The notes under the pieces were generated by a model. That model was given only the letters and a program-made list of their open reading frames with translations, was not told where the DNA came from and did not search any database. Below, in pieces: positions 9,586 through 19,283 of a stretch of 64,000 bases of DNA. Source of the DNA: Methanosphaera sp. (GTDB lineage Archaea > Methanobacteriota > Methanobacteria > Methanobacteriales > Methanobacteriaceae); NCBI RefSeq assembly GCF_022768985.1, contig NZ_JALEKL010000009.1, positions 364,474 through 428,473 on the forward strand. Direction: 5' to 3'. The number at the start of each line of letters is the position of its first letter. The stretch's first letter is position 1. Position numbers and translations under genes: made by a program.

Positions 9586-10535
9586 AACAGACAAATGTAG
9601 GTGTTATTGGAGTAGGATCAATGGGATATAACCACGTGAGAATCTACTCAGAACTTGAAAATGCAAACTTAATTGCAATATCAGATATGGTACGTGGAAC
9701 ACTTGATAAAGTATCAAAAGAATTTGATACAGTAGGATATGTTGACTATGACAATATTCTTCAAATTGATGATATAGAAGTTGTAAATATCTGTGTACCA
9801 ACAGTATTCCACTACAACGTTGTTATGGATGCTATTGAAGCAGGAAAAAATGTACTTGTTGAAAAACCAATAGCTCTTAAATTACCAGAAGCTCAAAAAA
9901 TGATTGAAGCAGCAGAAGATGCTGGTGTAACACTTGCAACAGGACATGTAGAACGTTTCAACCCTGCTGTACGTGTTACAAAAAAATTAATTGATGATGG
10001 AGAAATTGGTGAAGTTGTAACAGCAAGTTCTAAAAGACTCGGTCCATTCCCTCCAAGAATAAGAGATGTTGGAGTTGCAATAGATCTTGCAATACATGAT
10101 GTTGACATATTCAACTACCTCTTTGAAAGTCAAGCAGAAACAGTATATGCTAATATGAGTAGTAAACTTGAAAACTGTGAATTTGAAGATCATGCAGAAA
10201 TCATGACAAAATATGAAAATGGTGCACTTAGTATTCTTGAAACAAACTGGCTTACACCATATAAGAAAAGACAACTTAATATCACAGGTGTAGATGGTAT
10301 TATAAGTGTTGACTATGGAAATCAGACAGTTAAATTATTTAAGGAAAACAATCAAGTTGAAGATATTAAGGTAAATAATAAAGAACCTCTAAAAGAAGAA
10401 CTTAGATCTTTCATTAACTCTGTTCAAAATAAAACAGAACCTGAAGTATCAGGAAAAGATGGATTTAAAGCACTTAAAATTGTTAATGCTGCTATGCAAT
10501 CTTCAAAAGAACAAAGATTAGTATATCTTAAATAG
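9582..10535 (+). CDS. Gfo/Idh/MocA family oxidoreductase (possible UDP-GlcNAc 3-dehydrogenase)
   Basis: A 317-aa NAD(P)-dependent sugar dehydrogenase. It has an N-terminal Rossmann fold (GVIGVGSMGYNH), the family EKPIAL motif that contacts the nicotinamide (about residues 94-99) and a C-terminal alpha/beta domain. The stretch GHVERFNPAV followed by RDVGVAIDLAIHD resembles UDP-N-acetylglucosamine 3-dehydrogenases of methanogens, which start synthesis of 3-acetamido sugars for glycans; this substrate is inferred. The start overlaps the hemC stop by ATGA, yet no tetrapyrrole role is known for the family. Confidence 0.8.
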   Translation: MKQTNVGVIGVGSMGYNHVRIYSELENANLIAISDMVRGTLDKVSKEFDTVGYVDYDNILQIDDIEVVNICVPTVFHYNVVMDAIEAGKNVLVEKPIALKLPEAQKMIEAAEDAGVTLATGHVERFNPAVRVTKKLIDDGEIGEVVTASSKRLGPFPPRIRDVGVAIDLAIHDVDIFNYLFESQAETVYANMSSKLENCEFEDHAEIMTKYENGALSILETNWLTPYKKRQLNITGVDGIISVDYGNQTVKLFKENNQVEDIKVNNKEPLKEELRSFINSVQNKTEPEVSGKDGFKALKIVNAAMQSSKEQRLVYLK

Positions 10536-10592
10536 AAATATAAATAATATAGAAATAAAAAAAATATTAAAATGATTTGGGGAATAGATATT

Positions 10593-11195
10593 ATGAACAC
10601 CAAGTTAATTGAAAAAGCTACAGAACTTAGAAATAAAGGTCTTACTACTGGAGAAATAGCTGATGAATTAAACATATCAAAAGATACAACAAACTGGCTT
10701 GTTATGCAGATGACTCCTGTAAGTAAACAGAAACAAAAACAGAAACAAAAACCAGATGACTTTGCAATAAATTGGAAAAGTATTGGAGCAAGTTCAAGTC
10801 GTATGCGTGACATCTCATCAGCACTTGCAGATATGGCACTAGAAGAAGGTGTTCCTGATACTATTGTTGGAATAACAGTAAGTGGAGTTCCATTTGCAAC
10901 AATAATGGCAGATATTCTAGATGCTGAATTATCAGTATTCCACCCAATTAAACATATGAAAAATGAATCTGCACAAGGATCAATAAGTAACAACTTTGCA
11001 AATCTTAAAGGTAAATCAGTATTTATTGTTGATGATGTAATTACAAGTGGATCAACAATTAAAGATACAATAGATGTATGTAAATCACTTGGTGCAACAC
11101 CTCTTGCTGTAAGTGTACTTGTTGATAAAAAAGGTATAAAAGAAATCGATGATGTACCTGTTAAATCATTAATCAAAATCAATAAAGTAGGTTAA
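10593..11195 (+). CDS. PyrE-like phosphoribosyltransferase with HTH (GfcR-type regulator)
   Basis: About 200 aa. An N-terminal helix-turn-helix ([18 protein letters not shown], about residues 8-25) is joined to an orotate-phosphoribosyltransferase-like domain with the PRPP loop [13 protein letters not shown]. This is the archaeal family whose haloarchaeal member GfcR regulates sugar metabolism genes; the methanogen role is not known. An in-frame ATG lies upstream at 10572. I chose 10593 because TTGGGG sits in a Shine-Dalgarno position before it and the HTH begins soon after. The Lys/Gln-rich run near residue 50 (repeated KQKQ) is a linker. Confidence 0.8.
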   Translation: MNTKLIEKATELRNKGLTTGEIADELNISKDTTNWLVMQMTPVSKQKQKQKQKPDDFAINWKSIGASSSRMRDISSALADMALEEGVPDTIVGITVSGVPFATIMADILDAELSVFHPIKHMKNESAQGSISNNFANLKGKSVFIVDDVITSGSTIKDTIDVCKSLGATPLAVSVLVDKKGIKEIDDVPVKSLIKINKVG

Positions 11196-11429
11196 ACCTC
11201 CTACAAATTCTTTTTTTTAAATTTATATTAAATTATATTTTACATTTCATACTTTTTCTATAAAATAATATATACATTAAATAACATACATTATATATAA
11301 TAGAAATTTAAATGTGTGCAAATAATTAGAAGATTTTTCTTATTAAATTAATAACTAGGATCAACGATGATTAGATAAAAAAAAGTTATCACAAAAAAAA
11401 TTTATTTATAAAAATGGAGGATACATAGT

Positions 11430-11753
11430 TTGAATAAAAATCATAAAAAAAACAATAACAACAACCAAAATCCTGGAGAAAACATCCGTGTAAGATCACC
11501 AAGAAAAGGAGAAATTCCTGGTGTTGTAGAACAGATTCTTGGACATGGAAAACTAAAAGTTAGATGTAACGATAAAAACATAAGATTATGCAGAATTCCA
11601 GGAAAAATGAAAAAAAGAATTTGGATCCGTGAAGGAGACGTTGTTCTTGTAAAACCATGGGATTTCCAAAGTGATGAAAAAGCAGATATCATCTGGAGAT
11701 ACACAAGAACAGAAGCAAATTACCTTGAAAGAAGAGGATTCTTAAAAATATAA
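11430..11753 (+). CDS. translation initiation factor aIF1A
   Basis: A 107-aa OB-fold factor that binds the small subunit A site during initiation. The core is GEIPGVVEQILGHGKLKVRC, then RIPGKMKKRIWIREGDVVLV, with an Asn/Lys-rich basic N-terminus typical of the family. The start is TTG, fixed by GGAGG nine bases upstream. It is followed by rio1 and a KH-domain protein, the standard archaeal ribosome-assembly neighbourhood. Confidence 0.94.
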   Translation: MNKNHKKNNNNNQNPGENIRVRSPRKGEIPGVVEQILGHGKLKVRCNDKNIRLCRIPGKMKKRIWIREGDVVLVKPWDFQSDEKADIIWRYTRTEANYLERRGFLKI

Positions 11754-11779
11754 ACACCATTTTCCTTTATTTTTTTTAG
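11754..11779 (+). terminator. terminator after aIF1A
   Basis: ACACCATTTTCC then a long T tract begins directly after the stop codon, matching the layout seen after other genes here. Confidence 0.5.
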
Positions 11780-11874
11780 ATTCAAAAAAAGAAAAGAGAG
11801 AAAATACTATTTTATAAAATATCTAAAAAATTAATTTATATAAACTTACTTTTTTATTCATGGAGGAGATTTAA

Positions 11875-12651
11875 TTGAATCGACATTTTCATGATGCTGA
11901 CAATCAAATGAGAAAACTTGAGGAAACTAAAAGACTTAAAAGTAGTGAAGATAAACAGGTCTCAAGTGAAGTATTTGATGATAGAACACTAAAAGTTTTA
12001 TATAAACTTGCAAAACAGGGATATATTAACACACTAAACGGTGTAATTAGTACAGGAAAGGAAGCTAATGTATTTTATGGATATGATGATGATGAACTTC
12101 CTGTTGCAGTTAAAATATATCGTGTTATGACACTTGATTTTAAAAAGATTAAAAAATATATTGCAGGTGATCCAAGATTTAAAACTCATGGAAATAAGAC
12201 ACGTCAGATCATAAATACCTGGACTCAGAAGGAATTTAAAAATCTTGGACGTCTATATAATCTTGGACTTAAAGTTCCACAGCCTTATACATCAAATGAA
12301 AACGTACTTATTATGCAGTATCTTGACTATTCAGATGATGATCATACAGCAGCACCACCTCTTAATAAAATTAAGCTTGAAAATCCAAGTGTTGTATTTG
12401 ATGAAATTATAGATTTTATTGATGTATGCTATAATGAAGCAGACCTTGTACATGGAGATTTATCACGTTATAATATATTATATTCACACAATCATCCATA
12501 TATTATTGACTTATCACAGGCTACTCTTACAAGTAATCCTTCAAGTCGGATGCTTCTTGAACGTGATGTTAAAAATATCTGTTATGATGCAAGTCGTTAT
12601 AAAATTAAGTTAGACTTTGATGAAATTATGAATAGAATTCTTAAAAGATAG
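11875..12651 (+). CDS. rio1: atypical serine kinase Rio1
   Basis: A 258-aa RIO1-family kinase/ATPase acting in late small-subunit maturation. The RIO1 signature STGKEANVF is at 59-67, the ATP lysine at Lys80, the catalytic loop HGDLSRYN at 193-200 (Asp195, Asn200) and the metal loop IDLSQA at 211-216 (Asp212). The winged-helix N-terminal domain of RIO2 is absent. The start is TTG after GGAGGAGAT. Neighbours aIF1A and the Dim2-like KH protein act in the same process. Confidence 0.94.
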   Translation: MNRHFHDADNQMRKLEETKRLKSSEDKQVSSEVFDDRTLKVLYKLAKQGYINTLNGVISTGKEANVFYGYDDDELPVAVKIYRVMTLDFKKIKKYIAGDPRFKTHGNKTRQIINTWTQKEFKNLGRLYNLGLKVPQPYTSNENVLIMQYLDYSDDDHTAAPPLNKIKLENPSVVFDEIIDFIDVCYNEADLVHGDLSRYNILYSHNHPYIIDLSQATLTSNPSSRMLLERDVKNICYDASRYKIKLDFDEIMNRILKR

Positions 12652-12982
12652 GATTTTAAAATCTTTAAAGAAGTTTTACTTCTACTATTTCACCTATAGT
12701 TTTTTATAATATCATATACATAATTATAAACAGTAATCTTAAAGACAGATATGTTATTGAAATTTTTTATTTAGTTGATAACATTGTATAAATATCCCAA
12801 CTAATAAAATAAATGAAATATTTTTATTAATCTGACAAAATACATCTAATTTCTAGTTAATTGTCAGATTTATTATTAAATTTACACTAGTTACTAAAAT
12901 TATTTAATTAAAATACATTTAATGCAGCATAAAAGAATAAACAATTTAAGAAGAATTATATATACTAAGGAGTTTTTTTATA
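12652..12982. other. intergenic region with 10-bp inverted repeat
   Basis: A 331-bp gap between rio1 and the KH-protein gene. It contains a perfect inverted repeat AATCTGACAA (12829-12838) / TTGTCAGATT (12861-12870) with a 22-bp spacer. Otherwise it is AT-rich, with no coding signal. Confidence 0.6.
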
Positions 12983-13711
12983 ATGGTTAATACAGAATAT
13001 CTTAAAATACCAAAAGACAGAGTAGGAGTTACCATCGGTAAAAATGGTAAGATTAAACATCAACTTGAAATTATTACAAAAACAGAACTTAAAATTGACA
13101 GTGAAACAGGAAATATTGCAATTTCATCTACTGAAGAAACAGATGATCCTTTAGCTATCTGGAAAGCAAGATACATGATTAAAGCTATTGGTAGAGGATT
13201 TAACCCTGAAATTGCTTTAACTCTTGAAGATGATGATCTTATTCTTGAAATTATTAACTTACAAGACTATGTTGGTAAATCTAAAAAAGCATTAGTAAGA
13301 CAAAAAGGTAGAATTATTGGTAAAGGTGGAAGAACCAGACAAATTATGCATGACATGCTTGGTGTTGAAATAAGTATTTATGGTAAAACTGTTTCATTAA
13401 TTGGTAAAATGCAAAACATCCAGATGGCACGTGAGGCTATTGAAATGATTCTTGAAGGTTCAAGACAAAAAACTGTATATGCATACCTTGAAAAAATGCA
13501 TGATAAACTTAAAAGACAAGAATTTGATGAAATGGTTAATGGTAAACCTGACATGAAAGAAATTCTTAGAGAAGATCTTGATACTGATGAAGATTTCACT
13601 GATGCTGAAAATGAATACAACCAGGAAGCTATTGATGCTGATGAATCAGAAGATGCAGAAGATGAATCTGATGATGTTGATGATTTAGATTCTATTCCTG
13701 AAACATTATAA
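12983..13711 (+). CDS. KH-domain ribosome-assembly protein (Pno1/Dim2-like)
   Basis: A 242-aa RNA-binding protein with two KH domains. The first carries [11 protein letters not shown] (about residues 13-23), the second [17 protein letters not shown] (about 110-126). It matches the universal archaeal homologue of Pno1/Dim2, which works with Rio1 on the 3' end of 16S rRNA and stimulates Dim1. The last ~50 residues are strongly acidic (Asp/Glu), an extension that may be disordered. AAGGAG lies 10 bases before the ATG. Confidence 0.88.
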   Translation: MVNTEYLKIPKDRVGVTIGKNGKIKHQLEIITKTELKIDSETGNIAISSTEETDDPLAIWKARYMIKAIGRGFNPEIALTLEDDDLILEIINLQDYVGKSKKALVRQKGRIIGKGGRTRQIMHDMLGVEISIYGKTVSLIGKMQNIQMAREAIEMILEGSRQKTVYAYLEKMHDKLKRQEFDEMVNGKPDMKEILREDLDTDEDFTDAENEYNQEAIDADESEDAEDESDDVDDLDSIPETL

Positions 13712-14171
13712 TTAAAAGGGTGAAGTTGTTTTTAATTAAATAATTTTTTTTCATCTTCTTTTATTTTTTATATTTTTTATTTTTTTTATTAACTTTGGAC
13801 TATTTTTATTTTTAAAATTAAATTTCTATTTTAAGTATTTTTTAGATGTTTTATTATTACTTATCAAGACCCCTCTAGAGTTGTATTTTTTCTATAGTTA
13901 GGGGTATATACAATGGTTTTATATTATATGTTTTACATAAATATTAAATACACAAAAATTATGTTTTACAATAAAACATATACATAACAATATAACTTTT
14001 ATATAATTTCTCATTATTTTTTAATTTATTTTATGAAATATCATGTAAAACAATGATTAGTTGTATTTTAAAAATAATACTTTTAATATAACTGAGTAAT
14101 AATAAAAATATAGTTACCCAAACATAAAAATAAGTTAAATAAATATGAAAAAAAGTGGAGGTTTGATACAT
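13712..14171. other. intergenic region with GC island
   Basis: A gap of about 460 bp before the topoisomerase VI genes. A GC-richer patch at 13865-13905 holds a 6-bp inverted repeat ACCCCT (13869-13874) / AGGGGT (13900-13905). The rest is AT-rich and holds the top6B promoter; no gene is visible. Confidence 0.5.
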
Positions 14172-15845
14172 GTGGAAATGAATGCAGAAAGAAACAGTAC
14201 CGAATTATTCGAAGAATTTAAGGAATTAACACCATCAGAATTTTTTAGACGTAACAAGCAAATGTTAGGATTTTCAGGAAAAATCAGATCACTAACAATT
14301 GTATTTCACGAACTTATAACAAACAGTCTAGATGCATGTGAAGAAGCAGGAATACTACCAGAAATCACAATAGAACTCAAAAGACTAGGTAAAGATCACT
14401 ACCTACTAAAACATGCAGATAATGGACCTGGAATTCCAGAAGAATTCATAACAAAAGTATACTGTCAAATGTTTGCAGGAAGTAAATTTAGAAACGTACA
14501 ATCACGTGGACAACAAGGGCTTGGATGTAGTGGATGTGTACTTCTCTCACAGATGACAACAGGACAACCTGTAAAAATCAGATCCAGATACAAAGATGGA
14601 GATCAACTAAAAGGAGTACAAATGACAGTAAAACTTGACGTTAAAAAGAATACTGGAATTATACTTGACAGAAAAGAATTTGAAACAGACAGAACAGGTT
14701 CAGGAATAGAAATAGAATTCAAAGATGTATCCTACTCAATGAGTGAACAAGGAGCATATGAATACATCAGACGTACAGTTATAGGAAACCCACACGCAAG
14801 AATTGTATTTAAAGATCCAACAGGAAGAAAATACACCTTTGAAAGAGCAACAGATAAAATACCACCACTACCAAAAGAAGTACTACCACACCCAAAAGGT
14901 GTAACAGCAGACGATATAATCTACCTCTGTAAAAGTACAAACAAAAAACGATTCAAAAACCTCCTAATGGACTCACTTTCCCGTGTATCACTTAAAAAAA
15001 TCAAGGAAATTGAGGAAAATACTGGAATTGACATGAATAAACGTCCAAAAAGTATCACCTGGAAAGAAGCAGAACTTGTAATTGACCAGTTTGATAAGAT
15101 GAAATTCATGGCTCCACCAACAAATGGACTTAAACCAATAGGTGATGAACAAATAGAAAAAGGTATAAATGAAATACTACTACCTGAATTTTCAACAGCA
15201 CTCACACGTAAACCACAAGCATACCGTGGAGGAGTATCATTTATTGTAGAAGTAGGACTTGCATACGGTGGAAAAGCAGGACGTAAAGTAGGAAATCAGA
15301 GAAAAGCAGAAATAATGAGATTTGCAAACAGAGTACCACTAACATTTGACCAGGGAAGCTGTGCAATAACAGAAGCACTTAAAAGTATAGACTGGAGACG
15401 TTATGGTATTGGAGATCTAGATAATGCACCAATATCTGTATTTGTAAACATTATCTCAACAAATGTTCCATACCTATCAACTGGAAAACAAAGTGTTGCA
15501 CCAGAAGAAGAAATTGTACGTGAAATAAGACAAGCTGCAATGAAAGTAGCAAGAAAACTTGAAAAATACATAAGAGCAAAAAGAGCAGCTAAAAATGAGG
15601 AAATGAGAGCTAAAGTATTTGAAGACCTTGTACCTGTTGTACTTAAACAATGTGCTCTACTTGCAGAAAAAGAAATTCCACAATATGATAAGGTAATGGA
15701 TGAAGTAACACACAAAGCTAAAATAATGGACATGAAAAATCGTCTTAAACAACCAGAAGTTGAACCAAGAGAAGTAAAAACTGAAGAACCAAAACTAAGA
15801 ATGACAACAGAAGATAGTGACGATTTCATGGGAGAAGACTTCTAA
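14172..15845 (+). CDS. top6B: DNA topoisomerase VI subunit B
   Basis: The ATPase subunit of the type IIB topoisomerase that relaxes and decatenates DNA. The GHKL motifs are visible: [21 protein letters not shown] and [12 protein letters not shown], followed by the transducer domain with the switch lysine in [10 protein letters not shown] charged tail of ~50 aa ends the protein. The frame is open from an ATG at 14145, but GGAGG (14157-14161) lies inside that version. The GTG at 14172, ten bases past GGAGG, or the ATG at 14178 is the better start (about 557 aa). It lies 17 bp before top6A. Confidence 0.92.
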   Translation: MEMNAERNSTELFEEFKELTPSEFFRRNKQMLGFSGKIRSLTIVFHELITNSLDACEEAGILPEITIELKRLGKDHYLLKHADNGPGIPEEFITKVYCQMFAGSKFRNVQSRGQQGLGCSGCVLLSQMTTGQPVKIRSRYKDGDQLKGVQMTVKLDVKKNTGIILDRKEFETDRTGSGIEIEFKDVSYSMSEQGAYEYIRRTVIGNPHARIVFKDPTGRKYTFERATDKIPPLPKEVLPHPKGVTADDIIYLCKSTNKKRFKNLLMDSLSRVSLKKIKEIEENTGIDMNKRPKSITWKEAELVIDQFDKMKFMAPPTNGLKPIGDEQIEKGINEILLPEFSTALTRKPQAYRGGVSFIVEVGLAYGGKAGRKVGNQRKAEIMRFANRVPLTFDQGSCAITEALKSIDWRRYGIGDLDNAPISVFVNIISTNVPYLSTGKQSVAPEEEIVREIRQAAMKVARKLEKYIRAKRAAKNEEMRAKVFEDLVPVVLKQCALLAEKEIPQYDKVMDEVTHKAKIMDMKNRLKQPEVEPREVKTEEPKLRMTTEDSDDFMGEDF

Positions 15846-15862
15846 AAGGAGGTATGATTTAA

Positions 15863-16936
15863 ATGATGAAACATAAAGAATTAGCATTAGAAAAACTACG
15901 TGGTATGGGAAATGAAGTACTTGACACTGTACTTAAAGAAGAAGTTCCAAGTATAAAAATACCATCAAGAGGAACAGGAAATATCATCTACAACCAAGAT
16001 AAAAGATACTTTGAACTTGGAGATAGAACAGGAACAAGATCACTTGGTAATGTAAAACAGATCAAGAAAATGGCACAGATGATGTGTGTTGGAAACTTCT
16101 GTAAAGATCTTGTAAATATCCAGAAAACTGCAACCATGAGGGAGATGTACTATGTATCTGAAGGATGGGATGTAGGATTTGACAACCAGCAGGAATCAAA
16201 CAATATTACAGAAGATATAGAAGTAACACTTGGAGTTTCACGTGAAAACCTCGGACTTCTCCCTGAAGAAGATGGAGCATCAGTATATGGTGATATTACA
16301 CTACGTGATGATGATGTAGAATTTAATGCAAAAAAACTTGGAAAATCAGGTTACACTATACCTCCTACAATTGATGATGTAGAATTTGTAGATTCAAATG
16401 TAGATCGTATTATTGCAGTTGAAACTATGGGAATGTACCATCGTATGGTTCAAGAAAAAGCATATGATAGATTTAACACACTTATTGTAGGTCTTAAAGG
16501 ACAAGCAGCACGTGCAACACGTAGATTTATTCGTCGTGCAAGTGATGAATTACAAGTTCCTGTATACATCTGTAACGACGGTGACCCATGGGGATTCCAC
16601 ATTGCTATGGTTATTATATCAGGTAGTGCAAAACTTGCACACGTAAATCATGACCTTGCAACACCTGATGCAAAATTCCTTGGTGTAACAGCATCAGATA
16701 TTATTAACTATGATCTTCCAACAGATGATCTTAAACCTGTTGATGTAAGTCGTCTTAAAGAAATTGCAGCAGATCCAAGATATAAAAGCGATTTCTGGCA
16801 GACTGAAATTAAGAAAATGCTTAAATTAGGTAAAAAAGCAGAACAACAGTCATTTTCTAAGTATGGTCTTGAATACATTGTAGATACATACTTCCCAAAT
16901 AAGATCAGTGCACTTGAAGGAGAATCAATAGAATAG
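15863..16936 (+). CDS. top6A: DNA topoisomerase VI subunit A
   Basis: A 357-aa Spo11-like DNA-cleaving subunit. The catalytic tyrosine is in [11 protein letters not shown] (Tyr96 or Tyr97) of the winged-helix (CAP) domain. The Toprim domain shows the metal-binding [10 protein letters not shown]. It pairs with Top6B encoded directly upstream. AGGAGG precedes the ATG-ATG start. Confidence 0.94.
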   Translation: MMKHKELALEKLRGMGNEVLDTVLKEEVPSIKIPSRGTGNIIYNQDKRYFELGDRTGTRSLGNVKQIKKMAQMMCVGNFCKDLVNIQKTATMREMYYVSEGWDVGFDNQQESNNITEDIEVTLGVSRENLGLLPEEDGASVYGDITLRDDDVEFNAKKLGKSGYTIPPTIDDVEFVDSNVDRIIAVETMGMYHRMVQEKAYDRFNTLIVGLKGQAARATRRFIRRASDELQVPVYICNDGDPWGFHIAMVIISGSAKLAHVNHDLATPDAKFLGVTASDIINYDLPTDDLKPVDVSRLKEIAADPRYKSDFWQTEIKKMLKLGKKAEQQSFSKYGLEYIVDTYFPNKISALEGESIE

Positions 16937-16949
16937 ATTTTAATTAATT

Positions 16950-16982
16950 CACCACCACTCTTTTTCATTTTTTTTTATTTTA
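16950..16982 (+). terminator. terminator after top6A
   Basis: CACCACCACTC followed by T runs, about 14 bases after the stop codon, with the same layout as elsewhere in the window. Confidence 0.55.
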
Positions 16983-17043
16983 GTAAATTACTAAAAAGAT
17001 AAAATTTAAAACTAATATTTAAAATTATATAACAAATACTTTT

Positions 17044-17050
17044 GAGGGTG
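17044..17050 (+). promoter_or_regulatory. Shine-Dalgarno that fixes an ATT start
   Basis: GAGGGTG lies six bases before the ATT at 17057. No other start codon lies in range in this frame, and TAA at 17054 closes the frame upstream. Confidence 0.65.
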
Positions 17051-17056
17051 TTATAA

Positions 17057-17416
17057 ATTAATATCTTAAAATCAAAGAAGAAATTACTAATAAGTGTTAT
17101 ATTAATTGTTATATTCTCATTTAGTTGTAATGAAACACTACTTTATCCATTTATTGTAGTGGCTGGTATTATCACAGCTTTAATGTGTGATATAAAACCT
17201 AAAGATGTTATAGTAAACATCATAATATCATCAATTTTAGGTGCAATAATTGTAGCAGTAATTAGTTTAATTTATTCCTATTATATTCTCGGACCAATAT
17301 ATGCAATAAGTGTTGTATCATACAGCCTATTTAACATCATTGCCTATATCATCTATGGTCTTCTTGGAGGATTAATTGGATATAATATTAATACAATAAA
17401 ATTAGAAAAACAATAA
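17057..17416 (+). CDS. DUF5518-like small membrane protein, probable ATT start
   Basis: About 119 aa with a basic N-terminus (KSKKK) and four hydrophobic helices; the function is unknown. The first canonical start is GTG at 17159, but that would cut the first helix in half. The frame is open back to 17057. The extra N-terminal part (VILIVIF...LYPFIVV) aligns with the first helix of the next gene's product (IIMIVIF...IYPFILL), so it is coding. A strong GAGGGTG site points to the ATT at 17057. It forms a tandem pair with the paralogue at 17470 and may share its transcript. Confidence 0.7.
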   Translation: MNILKSKKKLLISVILIVIFSFSCNETLLYPFIVVAGIITALMCDIKPKDVIVNIIISSILGAIIVAVISLIYSYYILGPIYAISVVSYSLFNIIAYIIYGLLGGLIGYNINTIKLEKQ

Positions 17417-17469
17417 AGTATAAACAAAAACAATATAATTAATGTAATAAAAATTAGGAGCTAGATAAA

Positions 17470-17841
17470 TTGGATTTTAACAATATTACAAAAGGTAAAT
17501 GTGTACCTTTAGGTATTATAATGATAGTCATATTCTATCTAGTGGGTGGAACAACATCAACAATATATCCATTCATACTTCTTACAACAATGATGGCAGG
17601 ATATATTAAAGGTAACAATACTGTAAGTGAATCTGCAGTGACAGGTTTAATAATTTCAGTAATTGGTACACTTATCACTGTTATAATCAATGTTGCATTA
17701 ATCTATGTATCCTATGGAGGACAATATGCATCATACATGATTGCACAAACACTACCATTTACACTACTAATAGGACTAATTGTAGGTGCAGTAGGTGGAG
17801 TTCTCGGATACTACATTAGAGGAGAAATGAAACTAGAATAG
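17470..17841 (+). CDS. DUF5518-like small membrane protein
   Basis: A 123-aa protein with four predicted transmembrane helices, Gly-rich near the last (GLIVGAVGGVLGYYI). It is a paralogue of the preceding gene and of DUF5518-type proteins common in Methanobacteriales; no function is known. The start is TTG, placed by TTAGGAGC upstream. It lies 53 bp after its paralogue. Confidence 0.75.
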   Translation: MDFNNITKGKCVPLGIIMIVIFYLVGGTTSTIYPFILLTTMMAGYIKGNNTVSESAVTGLIISVIGTLITVIINVALIYVSYGGQYASYMIAQTLPFTLLIGLIVGAVGGVLGYYIRGEMKLE

Positions 17842-17856
17842 ATACTAATAAATTAC

Positions 17857-17886
17857 TAACCACCACACATTTTTCTTTTTTTTTAT
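17857..17886 (+). terminator. terminator after the DUF5518 pair
   Basis: AACCACCACAC and then T-rich runs start about 16 bases after the stop. Confidence 0.55.
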
Positions 17887-18003
17887 CATAATTTATCATG
17901 AATTTTTCAAATAGATTTAATATAGATCAATATCTTATATAATATTATAAGACTAAAAAAAAGCTTAATTATATGATAGCTTTTTTTAATTGGACGTATT
18001 ACT

Positions 18004-19020
18004 ATGAAAAATATTGGAATAAATGGATACGGAACTATTGGTAAAAGAGTAGCAGACGCTGTATCTGCTCAAGATGACATGAAAATTGTTGGAGTAACAA
18101 AAAGATCACCAGACTATGAAGCTAAAAGTGCTGTTGAAAAAGGATACGATCTATACATAAGTGTTCCTGAACGTGAAGCAGAATTTGAAGAAGCAGGAAT
18201 AGAAGTTGCTGGAACAGCAGATGAATTATTTGAAAAACTTGACCTTGTTGTTGACTGTACACCAGGAGGTGTAGGTGCACAAAACAAAACAGACATCTAT
18301 GAAAAAATTGGTCTTAAAGCTATCTTTGAAGGTGGAGAAGATCATGATGCAATAGGATGTTCATTCAATGCTGAATCAAACTACTCAGAAAGTATAGGAC
18401 AAGACTATGTACGTGTAGTATCATGTAACACAACAGGTCTTTGTCGTACACTTAAACCTGTATATGACATGGCAGGAATTAACAAAGTACGTGCTGTAAT
18501 GGTAAGACGTGGAGCAGACCCTAACGATGCAAAAAGAGGACCTATTAATGCTATTGTACCATCAACAGAAGTACCATCACACCATGGACCTGATGTACAA
18601 ACAATTATTAAAGACTTAAATGTTATGACAATGGCTCTTATTGTGCCGACAACACTTATGCATACACACAACATAATGGTAGATCTTAAAGACAAATCAA
18701 TAACAAAAGACGATGTACTTGATGCATTTGAAAGTGCATATCGTGTACTTCCTGTTAAAAAAAGTCTCAACATAGCATCTACTGCACAAATTATGGAATA
18801 TGCTAAAGAACTTGGACGTTCAAGATCAGACATGTATGAAATACCAGTATGGGAAGAATCAATAAATGTTGTAGATGGAGAATTATTCTACATGCAAGCA
18901 GTACACCAAGAATCTGACGTTGTACCAGAAAATGTTGATGCAATCCGTGCAATGCTTGAATTAGAAGATGATGCTGAAAAATCTATACTAAAAACCAACA
19001 AAGCAATGGGAATATTATAA
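18004..19020 (+). CDS. gap: type II (archaeal) glyceraldehyde-3-phosphate dehydrogenase
   Basis: A 338-aa phosphorylating GAPDH of the archaeal class. It has the Rossmann motif [12 protein letters not shown] at the N-terminus, [11 protein letters not shown], and the catalytic Cys141 in [11 protein letters not shown]. It interconverts glyceraldehyde 3-phosphate and 1,3-bisphosphoglycerate with NAD(P), mainly gluconeogenic in methanogens. The ribosome site is weak (GGACGT). It is a single-gene unit between T-rich terminator tracts. Confidence 0.94.
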   Translation: MKNIGINGYGTIGKRVADAVSAQDDMKIVGVTKRSPDYEAKSAVEKGYDLYISVPEREAEFEEAGIEVAGTADELFEKLDLVVDCTPGGVGAQNKTDIYEKIGLKAIFEGGEDHDAIGCSFNAESNYSESIGQDYVRVVSCNTTGLCRTLKPVYDMAGINKVRAVMVRRGADPNDAKRGPINAIVPSTEVPSHHGPDVQTIIKDLNVMTMALIVPTTLMHTHNIMVDLKDKSITKDDVLDAFESAYRVLPVKKSLNIASTAQIMEYAKELGRSRSDMYEIPVWEESINVVDGELFYMQAVHQESDVVPENVDAIRAMLELEDDAEKSILKTNKAMGIL

Positions 19021-19040
19021 GAATATAATTCCTTTTTAAT

Positions 19041-19096
19041 GCATCACCACCAATTTTCCACACCCCAATATATTTTTCCTTTTTTTATTATTTTTT
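19041..19096 (+). terminator. terminator after gap
   Basis: CATCACCACC and CACACCCC tracts are followed by T runs in the 75 bases after the stop. Confidence 0.5.
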
Positions 19097-19283
19097 AAAA
19101 AAAATATAACTAAAAGTATAATACAGCTTTTTTTTTATACATGTAAAAAAAAAATTAGTTTCATATATTAATTATAAACTAAAAAAATAGTATACATAAG
19201 AATATATTTAAAAAAAAATAATATTTATCAAAAATTTTTATTAAAAATAATCAAAAAATAACTAAAATTATGAGGATGATTAA

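Noticed and set aside
10424..11182. 252-codon frame antisense to the PyrE-like regulator gene
   Set aside because: A shadow of the real gene: Ser/Ile/Leu-rich, no ribosome site, and fully covered by a well-recognised protein on the other strand.
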